The translations under genes were made by a program, and so were the position numbers. 42,363 bases of DNA. It comes from Porticoccaceae bacterium (GTDB taxonomy: Bacteria > Pseudomonadota > Gammaproteobacteria > Pseudomonadales > Porticoccaceae). This document shows positions 23,867 to 32,433 of the stretch, one piece after another. Below the pieces are notes generated by a model that saw only the letters and a program-made list of their open reading frames with translations, was not told the origin of the DNA and searched no databases. The stretch is from the NCBI GenBank assembly GCA_017858295.1, contig JAFMBU010000001.1, forward strand, positions 1 to 42,363, written 5' to 3'. Numbering within the stretch: the stretch's first letter is position 1; each line of letters begins with the position of its first letter.

Positions 23867-24472
23867 ATGACCAATGACGGAGTCAACCATAGTCGTCGCC
23901 GATTCTTACTTGGTGCTACCTCAGTCGTAGGTGGTGCAGGTGTAGTTGGTGCGGCCGTTCCATTTGTTTCATCCTGGCAACCCAGTGCCAAAGCTAAGGC
24001 TGCTGGCGCTCCGGTTAAGATCAATATTTCCAAGCTCGAGGTAGGCGGTCGCCTGGTCGTCGAGTGGCGTGGCAAGCCTGTCTATATTGTCCGTCGCACG
24101 CCGGAGTCTCTGGTAGCCATTGATGATATTGATAGCAGCATATTACGCGATGCAGACTCAGTCGCGGCTTCGCAGCCTAGCTATGTGACTGGCTCAGCCC
24201 GAACTCAGGCTGGCCGCGAAGAGTATTTGATCTTGGTTGGCCTCTGTACGCACCTAGGTTGCGCACCGATGTATCGCCCGGACGTGGGAGCAGTTGATTT
24301 GGGCGGTGACTCTTGGTTGGGTGGTTTCTTCTGCCCTTGCCACGGCTCAAAGTTTGATCTCTCAGGACGAGTTTTTGCTGGCGTTCCAGCGCCAACCAAT
24401 TTGGAAATTCCGCCTCATTTCTATGAGTCGGACGACATTGTTATTATCGGAATTGATGCGGAGATTGCGTAA
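23867..24472 (+). CDS. petA: Ubiquinol-cytochrome c reductase Rieske iron-sulfur subunit
   Basis: Electron-transferring [2Fe-2S] subunit of the bc1 complex (complex III). A twin-arginine signal-anchor lies at the N-terminus (SRRRFLLGA, then a Gly/Ala/Val-rich helix to about residue 36). Cluster ligands C127/H129 (CTHLGC) and C156/H159 (CPCHG), with disulfide cysteines C132 and C158. The start is ATG 23867 with AGGGAG 6 bases upstream; an upstream in-frame TTG at 23846 is not supported. 201 residues. Its TAA overlaps the ATG of the next gene by one base, so translation is coupled. Confidence 0.96.
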   Translation: MTNDGVNHSRRRFLLGATSVVGGAGVVGAAVPFVSSWQPSAKAKAAGAPVKINISKLEVGGRLVVEWRGKPVYIVRRTPESLVAIDDIDSSILRDADSVAASQPSYVTGSARTQAGREEYLILVGLCTHLGCAPMYRPDVGAVDLGGDSWLGGFFCPCHGSKFDLSGRVFAGVPAPTNLEIPPHFYESDDIVIIGIDAEIA

Positions 24473-26508
24473 TGAGTAAAGGAACATCTTTTGCTGAATG
24501 GCTAGATTCACGTATGCCTACGCTCAAGCGCGAGTGGAATCGGCATATGGCCGAGTATTACGCGCCAAAGAATTTCAACTTTTGGTACTACTTCGGCGTA
24601 CTGTCGATGGTGGTTCTGGTTATTCAGTTGATAACCGGTATCTGGTTGCTGATGAGCTACCAGGGCTCTGCTGAGCAGGCCTTCGCCTCGGTTGAATATA
24701 TTATGCGCGATGTGGATATGGGTTGGATTATCCGCTATGCCCACTCCACAGGTGCCTCGGCATTTTTCGTTGTGGTCTACATGCACATGTATCGCGGCCT
24801 GATCTATGGCTCTTATAAAGCGCCTCGCGAGCTGGTGTGGATCTTTGGCATGACTATCTATGTGGCGTTGATGGCTGAGGCTTTCCTCGGTTATGTATTG
24901 CCTTGGGGTCAGATGTCCTACTGGGGCGCGCAGGTGATTATTTCTCTGTTTGGCGCGATTCCAGTGGTTGGTGAAGACGTTGTGCAGTGGATTCGTGGTG
25001 ATTACCTGATTTCGGGTATTACGCTAAACCGCTTTATGTCTCTGCACGTTGTCGCTATGCCAATCATTCTGATTGCACTGGTGGTTATGCATATCATTGC
25101 ATTGCACGATGTAGGCTCTAACAATCCAGATGGCGTTAGCATCAAGAAGTACAAAGATGAGAAAGGTAACCCGATTGACGGAATTCCCTTCTATCCCTAC
25201 TTTGTTATTCACGATCTGGTGCCGATTGTGGTGTTCCTGTTTGTGTTCTGCGCGATCCTGTTCTTTATGCCAGAGATGGGCGGCTACTTCTTAGAGTATG
25301 CTAACTTCGAAATCGCCAACTCCTTGAAGACACCAGAGCATATTGCACCGGTTTGGTATTTCACTCCTTACTACTCGATGCTCCGTGCAGTCCCCGACAA
25401 GCTCGGTGGCTTTATCACTATGGCAGCTGCCATCGCGATTCTGTTTGTACTGCCCTGGTTGGATCGCAGTCCGGTGCGCTCTATGCGCTATAAAGGAAAC
25501 TTCAGTCGCGGTGCGATTCTGGTGTTTGTTGCGTCCTTTATCCTGCTGGGATACTTGGGTGTCAAAGCGCCGACCGCATCACGCACGTTGCTAGCTCAGA
25601 TCTGTACGGTTCTGTACTTCTCATACTTTATCGGTATCTACTTCTGGACTCGCATAGAGACCACTAGACCAGAGCCCGATCGCATTACCATGGATGGCGG
25701 CATTGGAATTTGGAAGACCTTGGGCGGTGTGTTGATTGTTGCACTACTCGTTGTGCTGCCAATCAAAGCTGTAGGCGCCGAGAGTGGCAAATCATGCGGC
25801 ACCGTTGACTGCGATACGTTTGAGGCTGATCTTCGCGATCATGCCTCACTGCAGAATGGCGCTCAACTGGCCGTCAACTACTGCATGGGTTGTCACTCAT
25901 TCAAGTACTCGCGCTGGGAACGTGTCGCCAACGATATTGGTATCCCCAATCAGTTGATGCTCGACAATATGGTTTTCACCGGTCAAAAGATCGGTGAGCT
26001 GATGGAAATCTCCATGACTGAAGATGGCGCCAAAGATTGGTTTGGTGCAGTGCCACCGGATTTGACTCTGGTTGCTCGCTCGCGCTCGCCAGAGTGGGTC
26101 TACACTTATCTGCGCAATTTTTACGCAGACCCAAGTCGACCTCTAGGCGTTAACAACAAAGTATTTAAAGACGTAGGTATGCCCCATGTGTTGCTCGATC
26201 TGCAGGGCTTGCCTGAATGTGCGCCAGGGCCTGTAGTCACAGCCAACGGCGGTATTAAGCGCGACCTTTTGACCGGTGAAGATATTCTCGATGACCCCTG
26301 TGGTCGTTTTGATATCACCACTGCGGGCAGCATGACTGCCGAAGAATTTGATGTGGCGATGTATGATTTGGTCAACTTTATGACCTATATTGCAGAGCCT
26401 ATGGCAGAAGAGCGCAAGCATATTGGCCGTCTGGTGCTGTTATTCCTGCTGCTACTGCTGGTCTTTGTTATGCTGCTGAATCGTGAATACTGGAAAGGCA
26501 TTCACTAA
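24472..26508 (+). CDS. petBC: Fused cytochrome b / cytochrome c1 of the bc1 complex
   Basis: One 678-residue reading frame encodes both haem subunits of complex III. Residues about 1-405 are cytochrome b: eight hydrophobic helices, the bis-histidine pairs on helices B and D (AHSTGASAFFVVVYMH and HVVAMPIILIALVVMH), and the Qo-site PVWY. Residues 407-436 look like a signal peptide (hydrophobic run VLIVALLVVLPI, then AVGA before Glu437), and the rest is cytochrome c1 with the haem c motif CMGCH (471-475), DLTLVAR and the C-terminal membrane anchor ending REYWKGIH. This is the arrangement called fbcH in Bradyrhizobium, where the precursor is cleaved into two proteins. Pseudomonas has separate genes. 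An in-frame ATG at codon 407 lacks a ribosome site. Functional symbols petB and petC both apply. Confidence 0.95.
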   Translation: MSKGTSFAEWLDSRMPTLKREWNRHMAEYYAPKNFNFWYYFGVLSMVVLVIQLITGIWLLMSYQGSAEQAFASVEYIMRDVDMGWIIRYAHSTGASAFFVVVYMHMYRGLIYGSYKAPRELVWIFGMTIYVALMAEAFLGYVLPWGQMSYWGAQVIISLFGAIPVVGEDVVQWIRGDYLISGITLNRFMSLHVVAMPIILIALVVMHIIALHDVGSNNPDGVSIKKYKDEKGNPIDGIPFYPYFVIHDLVPIVVFLFVFCAILFFMPEMGGYFLEYANFEIANSLKTPEHIAPVWYFTPYYSMLRAVPDKLGGFITMAAAIAILFVLPWLDRSPVRSMRYKGNFSRGAILVFVASFILLGYLGVKAPTASRTLLAQICTVLYFSYFIGIYFWTRIETTRPEPDRITMDGGIGIWKTLGGVLIVALLVVLPIKAVGAESGKSCGTVDCDTFEADLRDHASLQNGAQLAVNYCMGCHSFKYSRWERVANDIGIPNQLMLDNMVFTGQKIGELMEISMTEDGAKDWFGAVPPDLTLVARSRSPEWVYTYLRNFYADPSRPLGVNNKVFKDVGMPHVLLDLQGLPECAPGPVVTANGGIKRDLLTGEDILDDPCGRFDITTAGSMTAEEFDVAMYDLVNFMTYIAEPMAEERKHIGRLVLLFLLLLLVFVMLLNREYWKGIH

Positions 26509-26552
26509 GATCGCTAAAGTATTAAAAAATGTTAACCAGCCTTTAGCTGAAT

Positions 26553-26575
26553 CTAGATTATTTTAGAAAATCTAG
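26553..26575. other. 7-bp inverted repeat in the petBC-sspA gap
   Basis: CTAGATT (26553-26559) and AATCTAG (26569-26575) around an AT-rich 9-base centre, in the 180-base gap before sspA. No T-tract follows, so a terminator is doubtful; an operator or leader structure is possible. TATAGT at 26589-26594 could be a -10 element, without a clear -35. I see nothing else in this gap. Confidence 0.35.
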
Positions 26576-26688
26576 GTCACTTAGAGGCTATAGTATTACC
26601 CCAGACAGACCATATAAAGGTATGGATTGTCTATTTGGAGCGGCGTTGAGCTGCTTCCTACTTTGTTACTAAAATTTGAGAGGTTGCT

Positions 26689-27309
26689 GTGCGACGATCG
26701 TCGATGACATTATTTTCCGACCCAACATGCCAGTACAGCCATCGTGTGCGTATTGTCTTAGCCGAAAAAGGCGTCACCGTTGATATTGAAGATATCGACC
26801 CAGGTGCGGTTACGGAAGAGATTCTTGAAGCCAACCCCTACGGAACACTGCCTACATTGGTCGACCGTGACCTTGCACTCTATGAGTCAAAGGTTGTTAT
26901 GGAATACCTCGATGAGCGTTTCCCGCATCCACCTCTATTGCCTGTTTATCCCGTTGCGCGCGCTCAGAGCCGCCTGTGGATCCACCGTATTGAAAAAGAC
27001 TGGTGTTCATTAATCACTCATATTTTGCACAACCCGGAAAGTAAGAAGGCCGAGGAGTCGCGCAAAGAGTTACGTGAGTCATTGATTAGCATTGCCAGCA
27101 TCTTTACCGATATGCCTTATTTTATGAGCGAAGAGTTTACTTTGGTCGATTGCTGTTTGGCGCCAATTCTGTGGCGTCTGCCTGAGTTTGGTATCGAACT
27201 GCCAGTCAACCGCCAGGTAAAACCGCTGCATGACTATATGGAACGATTATTCGAGCGTCCCTCTTTCCAAGAGAGTCTGACCGACCTCGAGTTAGAGATT
27301 CGTCAATAA
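26689..27309 (+). CDS. sspA: Stringent starvation protein A
   Basis: RNA polymerase-associated, glutathione S-transferase-fold regulator of stress and virulence genes. The N-terminal thioredoxin-like part has SDPTCQYSHRVRIVLAEKGV and NPYGTLPTLVDRDLALYESKVVMEYLDERFPHPPLLP, typical of SspA. 206 residues. The start is GTG 26689 (GAGG five bases upstream), which gives the family N-terminal length; ATG 26704 is possible. It is followed by sspB after one base, the conserved pair downstream of the bc1 genes in Pseudomonas. Confidence 0.95.
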   Translation: MRRSSMTLFSDPTCQYSHRVRIVLAEKGVTVDIEDIDPGAVTEEILEANPYGTLPTLVDRDLALYESKVVMEYLDERFPHPPLLPVYPVARAQSRLWIHRIEKDWCSLITHILHNPESKKAEESRKELRESLISIASIFTDMPYFMSEEFTLVDCCLAPILWRLPEFGIELPVNRQVKPLHDYMERLFERPSFQESLTDLELEIRQ

Positions 27310-27310
27310 A

Positions 27311-27754
27311 ATGAAAATGCGGTCCAACCGACCCTATCTTCTGCGCGCCTTCTTCGACTGGATAGTGGACAACGATTGCACACCTTATATTGTGGTCGAT
27401 GCCCATCATCCGGGTGTAGAAGTTCCCCAGAGCTATGTTACCGATGGCCAGATCGTGCTGAATGTGGCACCCCGCGCCGTATCGAACTTTATTCTCGATC
27501 TTGAGATTCTTGCTTTTTCCACCCGTTTCGGCGGAATGCCGATTGATATTCAAGTCCCTGTTACCGCCGTTGTCGGCATTTACAGTCAGGAGAATGGTCA
27601 GGGTATGGTCTTTGAGCACGAACCCTCTGATGATCTGCCGCCGACGCCGCCAAGCGGCCCGAAAGCGGTTAAAAAAACCTCAACTCAATCACCTGCTTCA
27701 CCGAGCGACAAGGCTCCGAAAAAGATTAAGCCGTCGCTAAGGGTTATTAAATAG
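27311..27754 (+). CDS. sspB: ClpXP adaptor protein SspB
   Basis: Delivers ssrA-tagged and other substrates to ClpXP. The folded domain (about 5-110) has the family strands RPYLLRAFFDWIVDN, TPYIVVD, LNVAPRAVSNF and FSTRFGG. A flexible Pro/Ser/Lys linker (about 115-138) leads to the short C-terminal ClpX-binding module, here KIKPSLRVIK, close to the LRVVK-type consensus. 147 residues. Start at ATG 27311 or ATG 27317. Confidence 0.95.
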   Translation: MKMRSNRPYLLRAFFDWIVDNDCTPYIVVDAHHPGVEVPQSYVTDGQIVLNVAPRAVSNFILDLEILAFSTRFGGMPIDIQVPVTAVVGIYSQENGQGMVFEHEPSDDLPPTPPSGPKAVKKTSTQSPASPSDKAPKKIKPSLRVIK

Positions 27755-27776
27755 CAGCTTTAGTCGGAGTATTTTA

Positions 27777-28955
27777 ATGTCTAAACCAATCGCCATTCTC
27801 TCAGCCTCACGCACGCCCATGGGCGGTATGATGGGTTCACTGTCTTCAGTGCCTGCCACCGATCTGGGTGCTGTCGCAATCAGTGCTGCCGTACAAAAGT
27901 CCACCTTAGCTGTAGATCAGATCGATGAGGTATTGATGGGTTGCGTGCTCTCAGCTGGGGTAGGCCAAGCCCCCGCACGTCAGGCAGCATTAGCTGCTGG
28001 GCTCACTCAGGGGACTCCCTGCACGACGATTAATAAAGTCTGTGGCTCGGCCATGAAAGCGGTGATGATGGGCTGTAATGCCCTGCGTGCAGGCCAGGCA
28101 ACCACTGTTGTTGCCGGCGGTATGGAAAGTATGAGTCGGGCACCCTACTTGATCCCTCAGGGACGTCAGGGCTACAGGTTTGGGCATGCCCAAATGCTGG
28201 ATCATATGCAATACGATGGTCTGCAAGATGCCTATCAGGGTGTCGCAATGGGCATGTTCGCAGAAAAATGTGCCGACAAATACAGTTTTAGTCGCGAGCA
28301 ACAAGATGCCTATGCCATCGAATCTCTGCGTCGTGCCAATGTTGCCATAGACAATGGCTGGTTTGATCAGGAAATTGCCCCAGTCACCATCTCTTCACGC
28401 CGCGGTGATGTGGTTGTAGATACAGATGAGCAACCGGGAAATGCCAAGCCCGACAAGATTCCCCAGCTAAGACCTGCGTTTGACAAGAATGGTACGGTTA
28501 CCGCTGCCAATGCGAGCTCTATCTCTGACGGTGCAGCAGCACTGACATTGATGATGGCGGACGAAGCCGAAGCGCGAGGTTTAAAGCCGATTGCCATTAT
28601 CCGCGGCTTTGATCAGAGTGCCCATGAGCCAGAGTGGTTTACTACAGCCCCTGTGTCGGCGATCAATAAGACTCTGGAACGAGTGGGTTGGGCGGTGGAC
28701 GATGTGGATCTTTGGGAAGTTAATGAAGCCTTTGCAGTGGTGGCTATGGCAGCCATGCATGAGCTGAAAATACCCCATGAAAAATTCAATGTCCACGGTG
28801 GTGCCTGCGCACTGGGACATCCAATTGGCACCAGTGGAGCCAGAATTATAGTCACGCTGATTCACGCCCTGCAGCAGCATGGCGGCCGCAAAGGCATCGC
28901 CAGTCTCTGTATTGGCGGTGGTGAGGCTACCGCAATGGCGATTGAGCTAGTCTAG
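27777..28955 (+). CDS. Acetyl-CoA C-acetyltransferase (thiolase II)
   Basis: Condenses two acetyl-CoA to acetoacetyl-CoA or runs in reverse. 392 residues with the acyl-enzyme Cys89 (NKVCGSAMKAV), the NEAFA motif, the active His in GGACALGHPIGTSGAR and the catalytic Cys in CIGGGEA. The biosynthetic (PhaA/AtoB) group is most likely; substrate preference cannot be settled from the sequence. It is placed 22 bases after sspB in the same direction, between sspB and dolP, which are direct neighbours in Pseudomonas. Confidence 0.92.
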   Translation: MSKPIAILSASRTPMGGMMGSLSSVPATDLGAVAISAAVQKSTLAVDQIDEVLMGCVLSAGVGQAPARQAALAAGLTQGTPCTTINKVCGSAMKAVMMGCNALRAGQATTVVAGGMESMSRAPYLIPQGRQGYRFGHAQMLDHMQYDGLQDAYQGVAMGMFAEKCADKYSFSREQQDAYAIESLRRANVAIDNGWFDQEIAPVTISSRRGDVVVDTDEQPGNAKPDKIPQLRPAFDKNGTVTAANASSISDGAAALTLMMADEAEARGLKPIAIIRGFDQSAHEPEWFTTAPVSAINKTLERVGWAVDDVDLWEVNEAFAVVAMAAMHELKIPHEKFNVHGGACALGHPIGTSGARIIVTLIHALQQHGGRKGIASLCIGGGEATAMAIELV

Positions 28956-28964
28956 TTAAGAGGC

Positions 28965-29531
28965 CTAGTCTACGTACTCGAAAACCTTTACAACGCTGCG
29001 GACGCCGCTAGTTTGGCTGGCGATCGCAGCGGCTTTTTCACCATTGATACGTCTTACTTTGCCCATTAAATAGACCACGCTGTCTTCGGCGGTTACTTCG
29101 ATATTGGATGATTTGATCTCTTTATCAAAGGTTAGTTTGGTTGCTACCTTAGCGCTGATCAGAGCATCATTAGTGCGCGCGACAATCGATGAGTTACCGC
29201 GTACTTGCAGTTCATTGTGAACCTGCCGCTGGCCTGTGTAGGCGCGGGCAACCTCTCCGGCTAACGCTCTCAGCTCCTTAGTGGGCACTTCACCCGTCAA
29301 CAGCACAATCGCATTGTAAACATGAACATTAATATGGGCTTTTTTGAGCGCTGGATCGGCCTTTTTAATGTTGACGCCAATAAAGGTGTCCATTTTTATG
29401 TCGTTGATATCTGAACCGATTGGAGAGGAAGTCGGGTCTGGCGTGATCGGCTCTTTGACCACAGAGTTGACCACGGATGTGCAGCTAGCTAGAAGCCCGA
29501 CCAGTGATAGCATTAGGATTATATTGCGCAT
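28965..29531 (-). CDS. dolP: Outer-membrane BON-domain lipoprotein DolP (YraP)
   Basis: Supports outer-membrane integrity and septal wall hydrolysis. The signal peptide ends with the lipobox LLASC (Cys at residue 16), followed by two BON domains (about 45-110 and 115-185) with the repeating VxxxGxV strands (AIVLLTGEVPT and VVYLMGKVRR). Ends in RSVVKVFEYVD. 188 residues. It abuts diaA without any gap and is last in the order lpoA-yraN-diaA-dolP, as in E. coli. Confidence 0.93.
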   Translation of the reverse strand: MRNIILMLSLVGLLASCTSVVNSVVKEPITPDPTSSPIGSDINDIKMDTFIGVNIKKADPALKKAHINVHVYNAIVLLTGEVPTKELRALAGEVARAYTGQRQVHNELQVRGNSSIVARTNDALISAKVATKLTFDKEIKSSNIEVTAEDSVVYLMGKVRRINGEKAAAIASQTSGVRSVVKVFEYVD

Positions 29532-30104
29532 TTATTCTCCTCCAAAAATATGATTGTCTATCAGAGCGCAGAGGCACTGAACAATTTGCACTTGCGACTG
29601 AACGATCAGCGCCGCAGATGCGCTGCCGAGACTAATATGCACGTCATTGTAACTTACCAAGTTGATCAGCGAATCATCATTTTCGGTGGAAACGAGAATG
29701 ATCGACATGCCTCGATCCAGGGCTGTATTGAGTGCGCCATGTAATAGGCTGCTATTGTCCCCGCCACTCAGCAGTATCAATATATCGCCACTCGCTGCCT
29801 GAGTTTTTAATACTTGGTTATAGCGGTCGGTAGCGCCGCTCTGTTGGGCGATCTGATTTAGATTGAGAGATGGAAAACCCGGGCGGTCAATTTCATAGCC
29901 CTGAGCTAGATAGTTAGTCAGCAGTTGCGCGACTAAACTACTTGAATGCTCGCCACAGGTGAACACGCGATTCCCTGCCAGCAGTGCCGAGGCAACTTTT
30001 TCAGCGGCACTGGCAATGGATTCAGCGCAGGTTTCTCCTGTCGCCATGGTCGCCTCAATCATCGTCTGAAATTGATTAAAAACTTTTTGATCTATCGCGT
30101 CCAA
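29532..30104 (-). CDS. diaA: DnaA initiator-associating protein DiaA / SIS-domain protein
   Basis: A SIS (sugar isomerase) fold protein; in E. coli it binds DnaA to time replication. The 190 residues include FTCGEHSSSLVAQLLTNYL and ILILLSGGDNSSLLHGAL, the phosphosugar-binding loops of the family, though some of the usual residues differ (CGEHSS for CGNGTS). Similar to GmhA, but context with dolP, yraN and lpoA supports DiaA. Stop codon immediately precedes the dolP start. Confidence 0.85.
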   Translation of the reverse strand: MDAIDQKVFNQFQTMIEATMATGETCAESIASAAEKVASALLAGNRVFTCGEHSSSLVAQLLTNYLAQGYEIDRPGFPSLNLNQIAQQSGATDRYNQVLKTQAASGDILILLSGGDNSSLLHGALNTALDRGMSIILVSTENDDSLINLVSYNDVHISLGSASAALIVQSQVQIVQCLCALIDNHIFGGE

Positions 30105-30132
30105 TGACCTGTATTCCTATTTAAATGAACAA

Positions 30133-30525
30133 CTACTGGAGAATATTTTGTATCCAATTGATGCAATACTCTTTTGTCGGTTGCCTGTCAGGGCTTATGG
30201 CGACGGCATCAAACCGAGCGCTGACTTTTTCGGTTAGCCCTTCACGCTGCATATAAGCCTGTGCAGCAGAACTTAGGCGCTGACACTTTTGCACTGTAAT
30301 AGACTCTTCAGCTGAACCAAAGTTTACACTGCTACGAAAGCGTACCTCGATAAATACTAGAACTTTATTATCCAGCATAATCAGATCAATTTCGCCCCTG
30401 CGAGTGCGAAAGTTCTTCGCCACCAGCACTAGACCTTTAGACTGCAAGAAAGCCAGAGCCAGCTGTTCAGCCTCAGTACCGTTCAAACGCTTTAATTTAC
30501 TACTTGGGAATATCCCTGTCCCCAT
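30133..30525 (-). CDS. yraN: YraN family nuclease-fold protein (UPF0102)
   Basis: Small protein of a PD-(D/E)XK-like endonuclease fold, of unknown role. The core is visible: GTEAEQLALAFLQSKG, NFRTRRGEIDLIMLD and FIEVRFRSSVNFG, giving the E..D..ExR arrangement, then AAQAYMQRE. 130 residues. The ATG at 30525 has AGGAG 7 bases upstream; that site lies in one copy of a 14-bp tandem duplication. Downstream of lpoA in the same direction. Confidence 0.93.
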   Translation of the reverse strand: MGTGIFPSSKLKRLNGTEAEQLALAFLQSKGLVLVAKNFRTRRGEIDLIMLDNKVLVFIEVRFRSSVNFGSAEESITVQKCQRLSSAAQAYMQREGLTEKVSARFDAVAISPDRQPTKEYCINWIQNILQ

Positions 30526-30526
30526 A

Positions 30527-30554
30527 ATACTGCTCCTGAAATACTGCTCTTGAA
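30527..30554 (-). repeat. 14-bp tandem duplication carrying the yraN ribosome site
   Basis: Two copies of TTCARGAGCAGTAT on the minus strand (30541-30554 and 30527-30540). The proximal copy holds AGGAG, 7 bases before the yraN ATG; the distal copy has drifted to AAGAG. Confidence 0.75.
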
Positions 30555-30567
30555 AAGCCTGTGCTCT

Positions 30568-32433
30568 CTAGGGTTGCGCTGGCACCACTCGGCCCTTTTC
30601 AAAGGCCGCCCATTTTTCTGTTCGCTTTACACTTCCCTCTGAGAGTCGCAGCATCCCTGTAGCGCCAAATACCGGCAGCGCGTCTGGTTTGGCAAGCTCC
30701 TCGAGTAGCGCATGTAATAAAAATGCATCGTATCCCAGGGCATAGAGCTGGCGATAGGCTGTCGGTAGGCGCAGGTCCGGTTTTAGTGGCCGTGACATAT
30801 GCCCCTCTAAAGTCCAGGGCATGGCACTAAATTTGATGCCGCTAAGATCGCGGTTGAGTTCAATCTGTTGCGTGCCATTGTAGATATGCGAGGAGGCATA
30901 AACTGGAACATCACCGGCGTATAGAAAATCTAGGGCCGGCTTTATTTGGCGGACTTTTTCCGAATAGCCGAGAATAATAACCAGATCTATATCCTGACGC
31001 CGACGTGGAGTAGCGCTAAGGCTGCGGTTAACCGAGCGTCGCAGTGCCAGGCTGCGTTGTTCGCTGAGATCAATTTCCAGGGGTTTCTGCAGCAACTGAG
31101 TGAAGTCATTGACACTGTTGGAGTAGGAGATAGCGTCAATCACCGTGCCCCCTTTGGCCGTCCAGTAGTCGATAAAATGACGTCGGGCGCGCAGACCCCA
31201 GCCGTTCTCCGGAGCTATGAGCAGAACATTGGTCTGTCCCTGAATCCAAGCCTGATCGGCAATTTGATTCACTTCATCCAGGGCTGAAAGGCCAAACTGG
31301 AGTAAATTCTCAGTCTTATTGAGCTGTTCTTTATCGAGCCGATTGAGGCTTAGGGTGGGCACTTGCAAGCGCGGACTGGCGGCGAGTTCTTCCACCTGAG
31401 ATTGACGCATGGGGCCGATCACCATATCGGCGCCGCGCTCCACCGCTGTGTTGTAAACCGCAGTTATAGGTTGAGAGGATGTGTCATAGATGGCTATTTT
31501 GGGCAGGCTAGCGCCCTGACCGAGATTTTCATAATAGGCGCTGATAAAACCATTAAGCACTGTAGTGCTGGGTGTTTCATATTGCCCCTGGAGTGGCAGC
31601 AACAGTGCAATATTCTTAGGTGCGCTGGTGCCACGGAATCGTTTTTTCAGTGCTGCTGGCGGACTATTGGCGCCTGGGTGCTCGCGCCAGCTCTGCTTCC
31701 ATACTGCGAAGAAATTCTTCTGGGCGCTGGGATCCGCCTGTCGATAGCGCATGGCTGCGGCCAGTTCCAGCCAGCCGGCCAGTACACCGCGATCGCTAGG
31801 GTCGGTTTGCTGTAGTTGATTAAATGGCAGTTGATTAAGTTGCCGCCAAATTTGGTCATGCAAGCGGGAAATCAGTCGCTGGTCGCTAATTTTTCGTGGG
31901 TTGTAAAGTTTGCCCAACTGAATATTGTTTTCGATACTGGCTCTTAAATGGCCGTCAGCAGTGTTAAGTGCGCTTTCAAGACTCAAAATACGCCGCTGAA
32001 AATTTATTTCCAGGCTCTGTCGCAACGCCATAAAGCGGATTTCGGCAAGCCTTGCTTTGGCACTGGTTAGCTGCCGCGACGCAAGGTCCAGCTCCAGCCC
32101 GAGCAAGCTGTACTCAACAAAAAACATATCGTTCAATTGATCGGTATTAATTAACTCTAGCGTGGTTCTGCTCTGTTCCAGATCACCGCCCTGAGCAAAC
32201 AGAATTGCAATATCCAGCAGCAGGTTATCGCTGTCCTCAGCATTAAGTAATTGGACTTGTGCGAGAGCTAGTTCGGCCTGGCTCACCAAGGATTGATTAA
32301 CTTCGATATTTTCAGCGTCCAGAGTCACTCTGGCAATTGGCCCTGAAATTTGCGTTGTAGTTGGCGCACAGCCCCCGATAAAGGCTAAGATGGCCAGCGC
32401 ATAAATCATCGAGAGAAAAAGTCGTTTAGTCAT
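30568..32433 (-). CDS. lpoA: Outer-membrane lipoprotein LpoA, activator of PBP1A
   Basis: Reaches from the outer membrane to stimulate peptidoglycan synthesis by PBP1A. Signal peptide with lipobox FIGGC (Cys at about residue 22). The N-terminal domain (about 35-260) is a helical TPR-like array. The C-terminal domain (about 275-610) has the periplasmic-binding-protein fold of LpoA: IALLLPLQGQY, VIGPMRQSQVEELA, VLLIAPENGWG and LGYDAFLLHALL. 621 residues is close to the E. coli length. The start codon overlaps that of divergent rsmI by two bases; a later ATG at 32409 still keeps an N-terminal hydrophobic stretch. Confidence 0.93.
   Translation of the reverse strand: MTKRLFLSMIYALAILAFIGGCAPTTTQISGPIARVTLDAENIEVNQSLVSQAELALAQVQLLNAEDSDNLLLDIAILFAQGGDLEQSRTTLELINTDQLNDMFFVEYSLLGLELDLASRQLTSAKARLAEIRFMALRQSLEINFQRRILSLESALNTADGHLRASIENNIQLGKLYNPRKISDQRLISRLHDQIWRQLNQLPFNQLQQTDPSDRGVLAGWLELAAAMRYRQADPSAQKNFFAVWKQSWREHPGANSPPAALKKRFRGTSAPKNIALLLPLQGQYETPSTTVLNGFISAYYENLGQGASLPKIAIYDTSSQPITAVYNTAVERGADMVIGPMRQSQVEELAASPRLQVPTLSLNRLDKEQLNKTENLLQFGLSALDEVNQIADQAWIQGQTNVLLIAPENGWGLRARRHFIDYWTAKGGTVIDAISYSNSVNDFTQLLQKPLEIDLSEQRSLALRRSVNRSLSATPRRRQDIDLVIILGYSEKVRQIKPALDFLYAGDVPVYASSHIYNGTQQIELNRDLSGIKFSAMPWTLEGHMSRPLKPDLRLPTAYRQLYALGYDAFLLHALLEELAKPDALPVFGATGMLRLSEGSVKRTEKWAAFEKGRVVPAQP

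Noticed and set aside
25355..25375. PVWY in place of the mitochondrial PEWY motif at the Qo site of cytochrome b.
   Set aside because: To my knowledge PVWY is an ordinary variant in beta- and gammaproteobacterial bc1 complexes, so it is not evidence of altered function.
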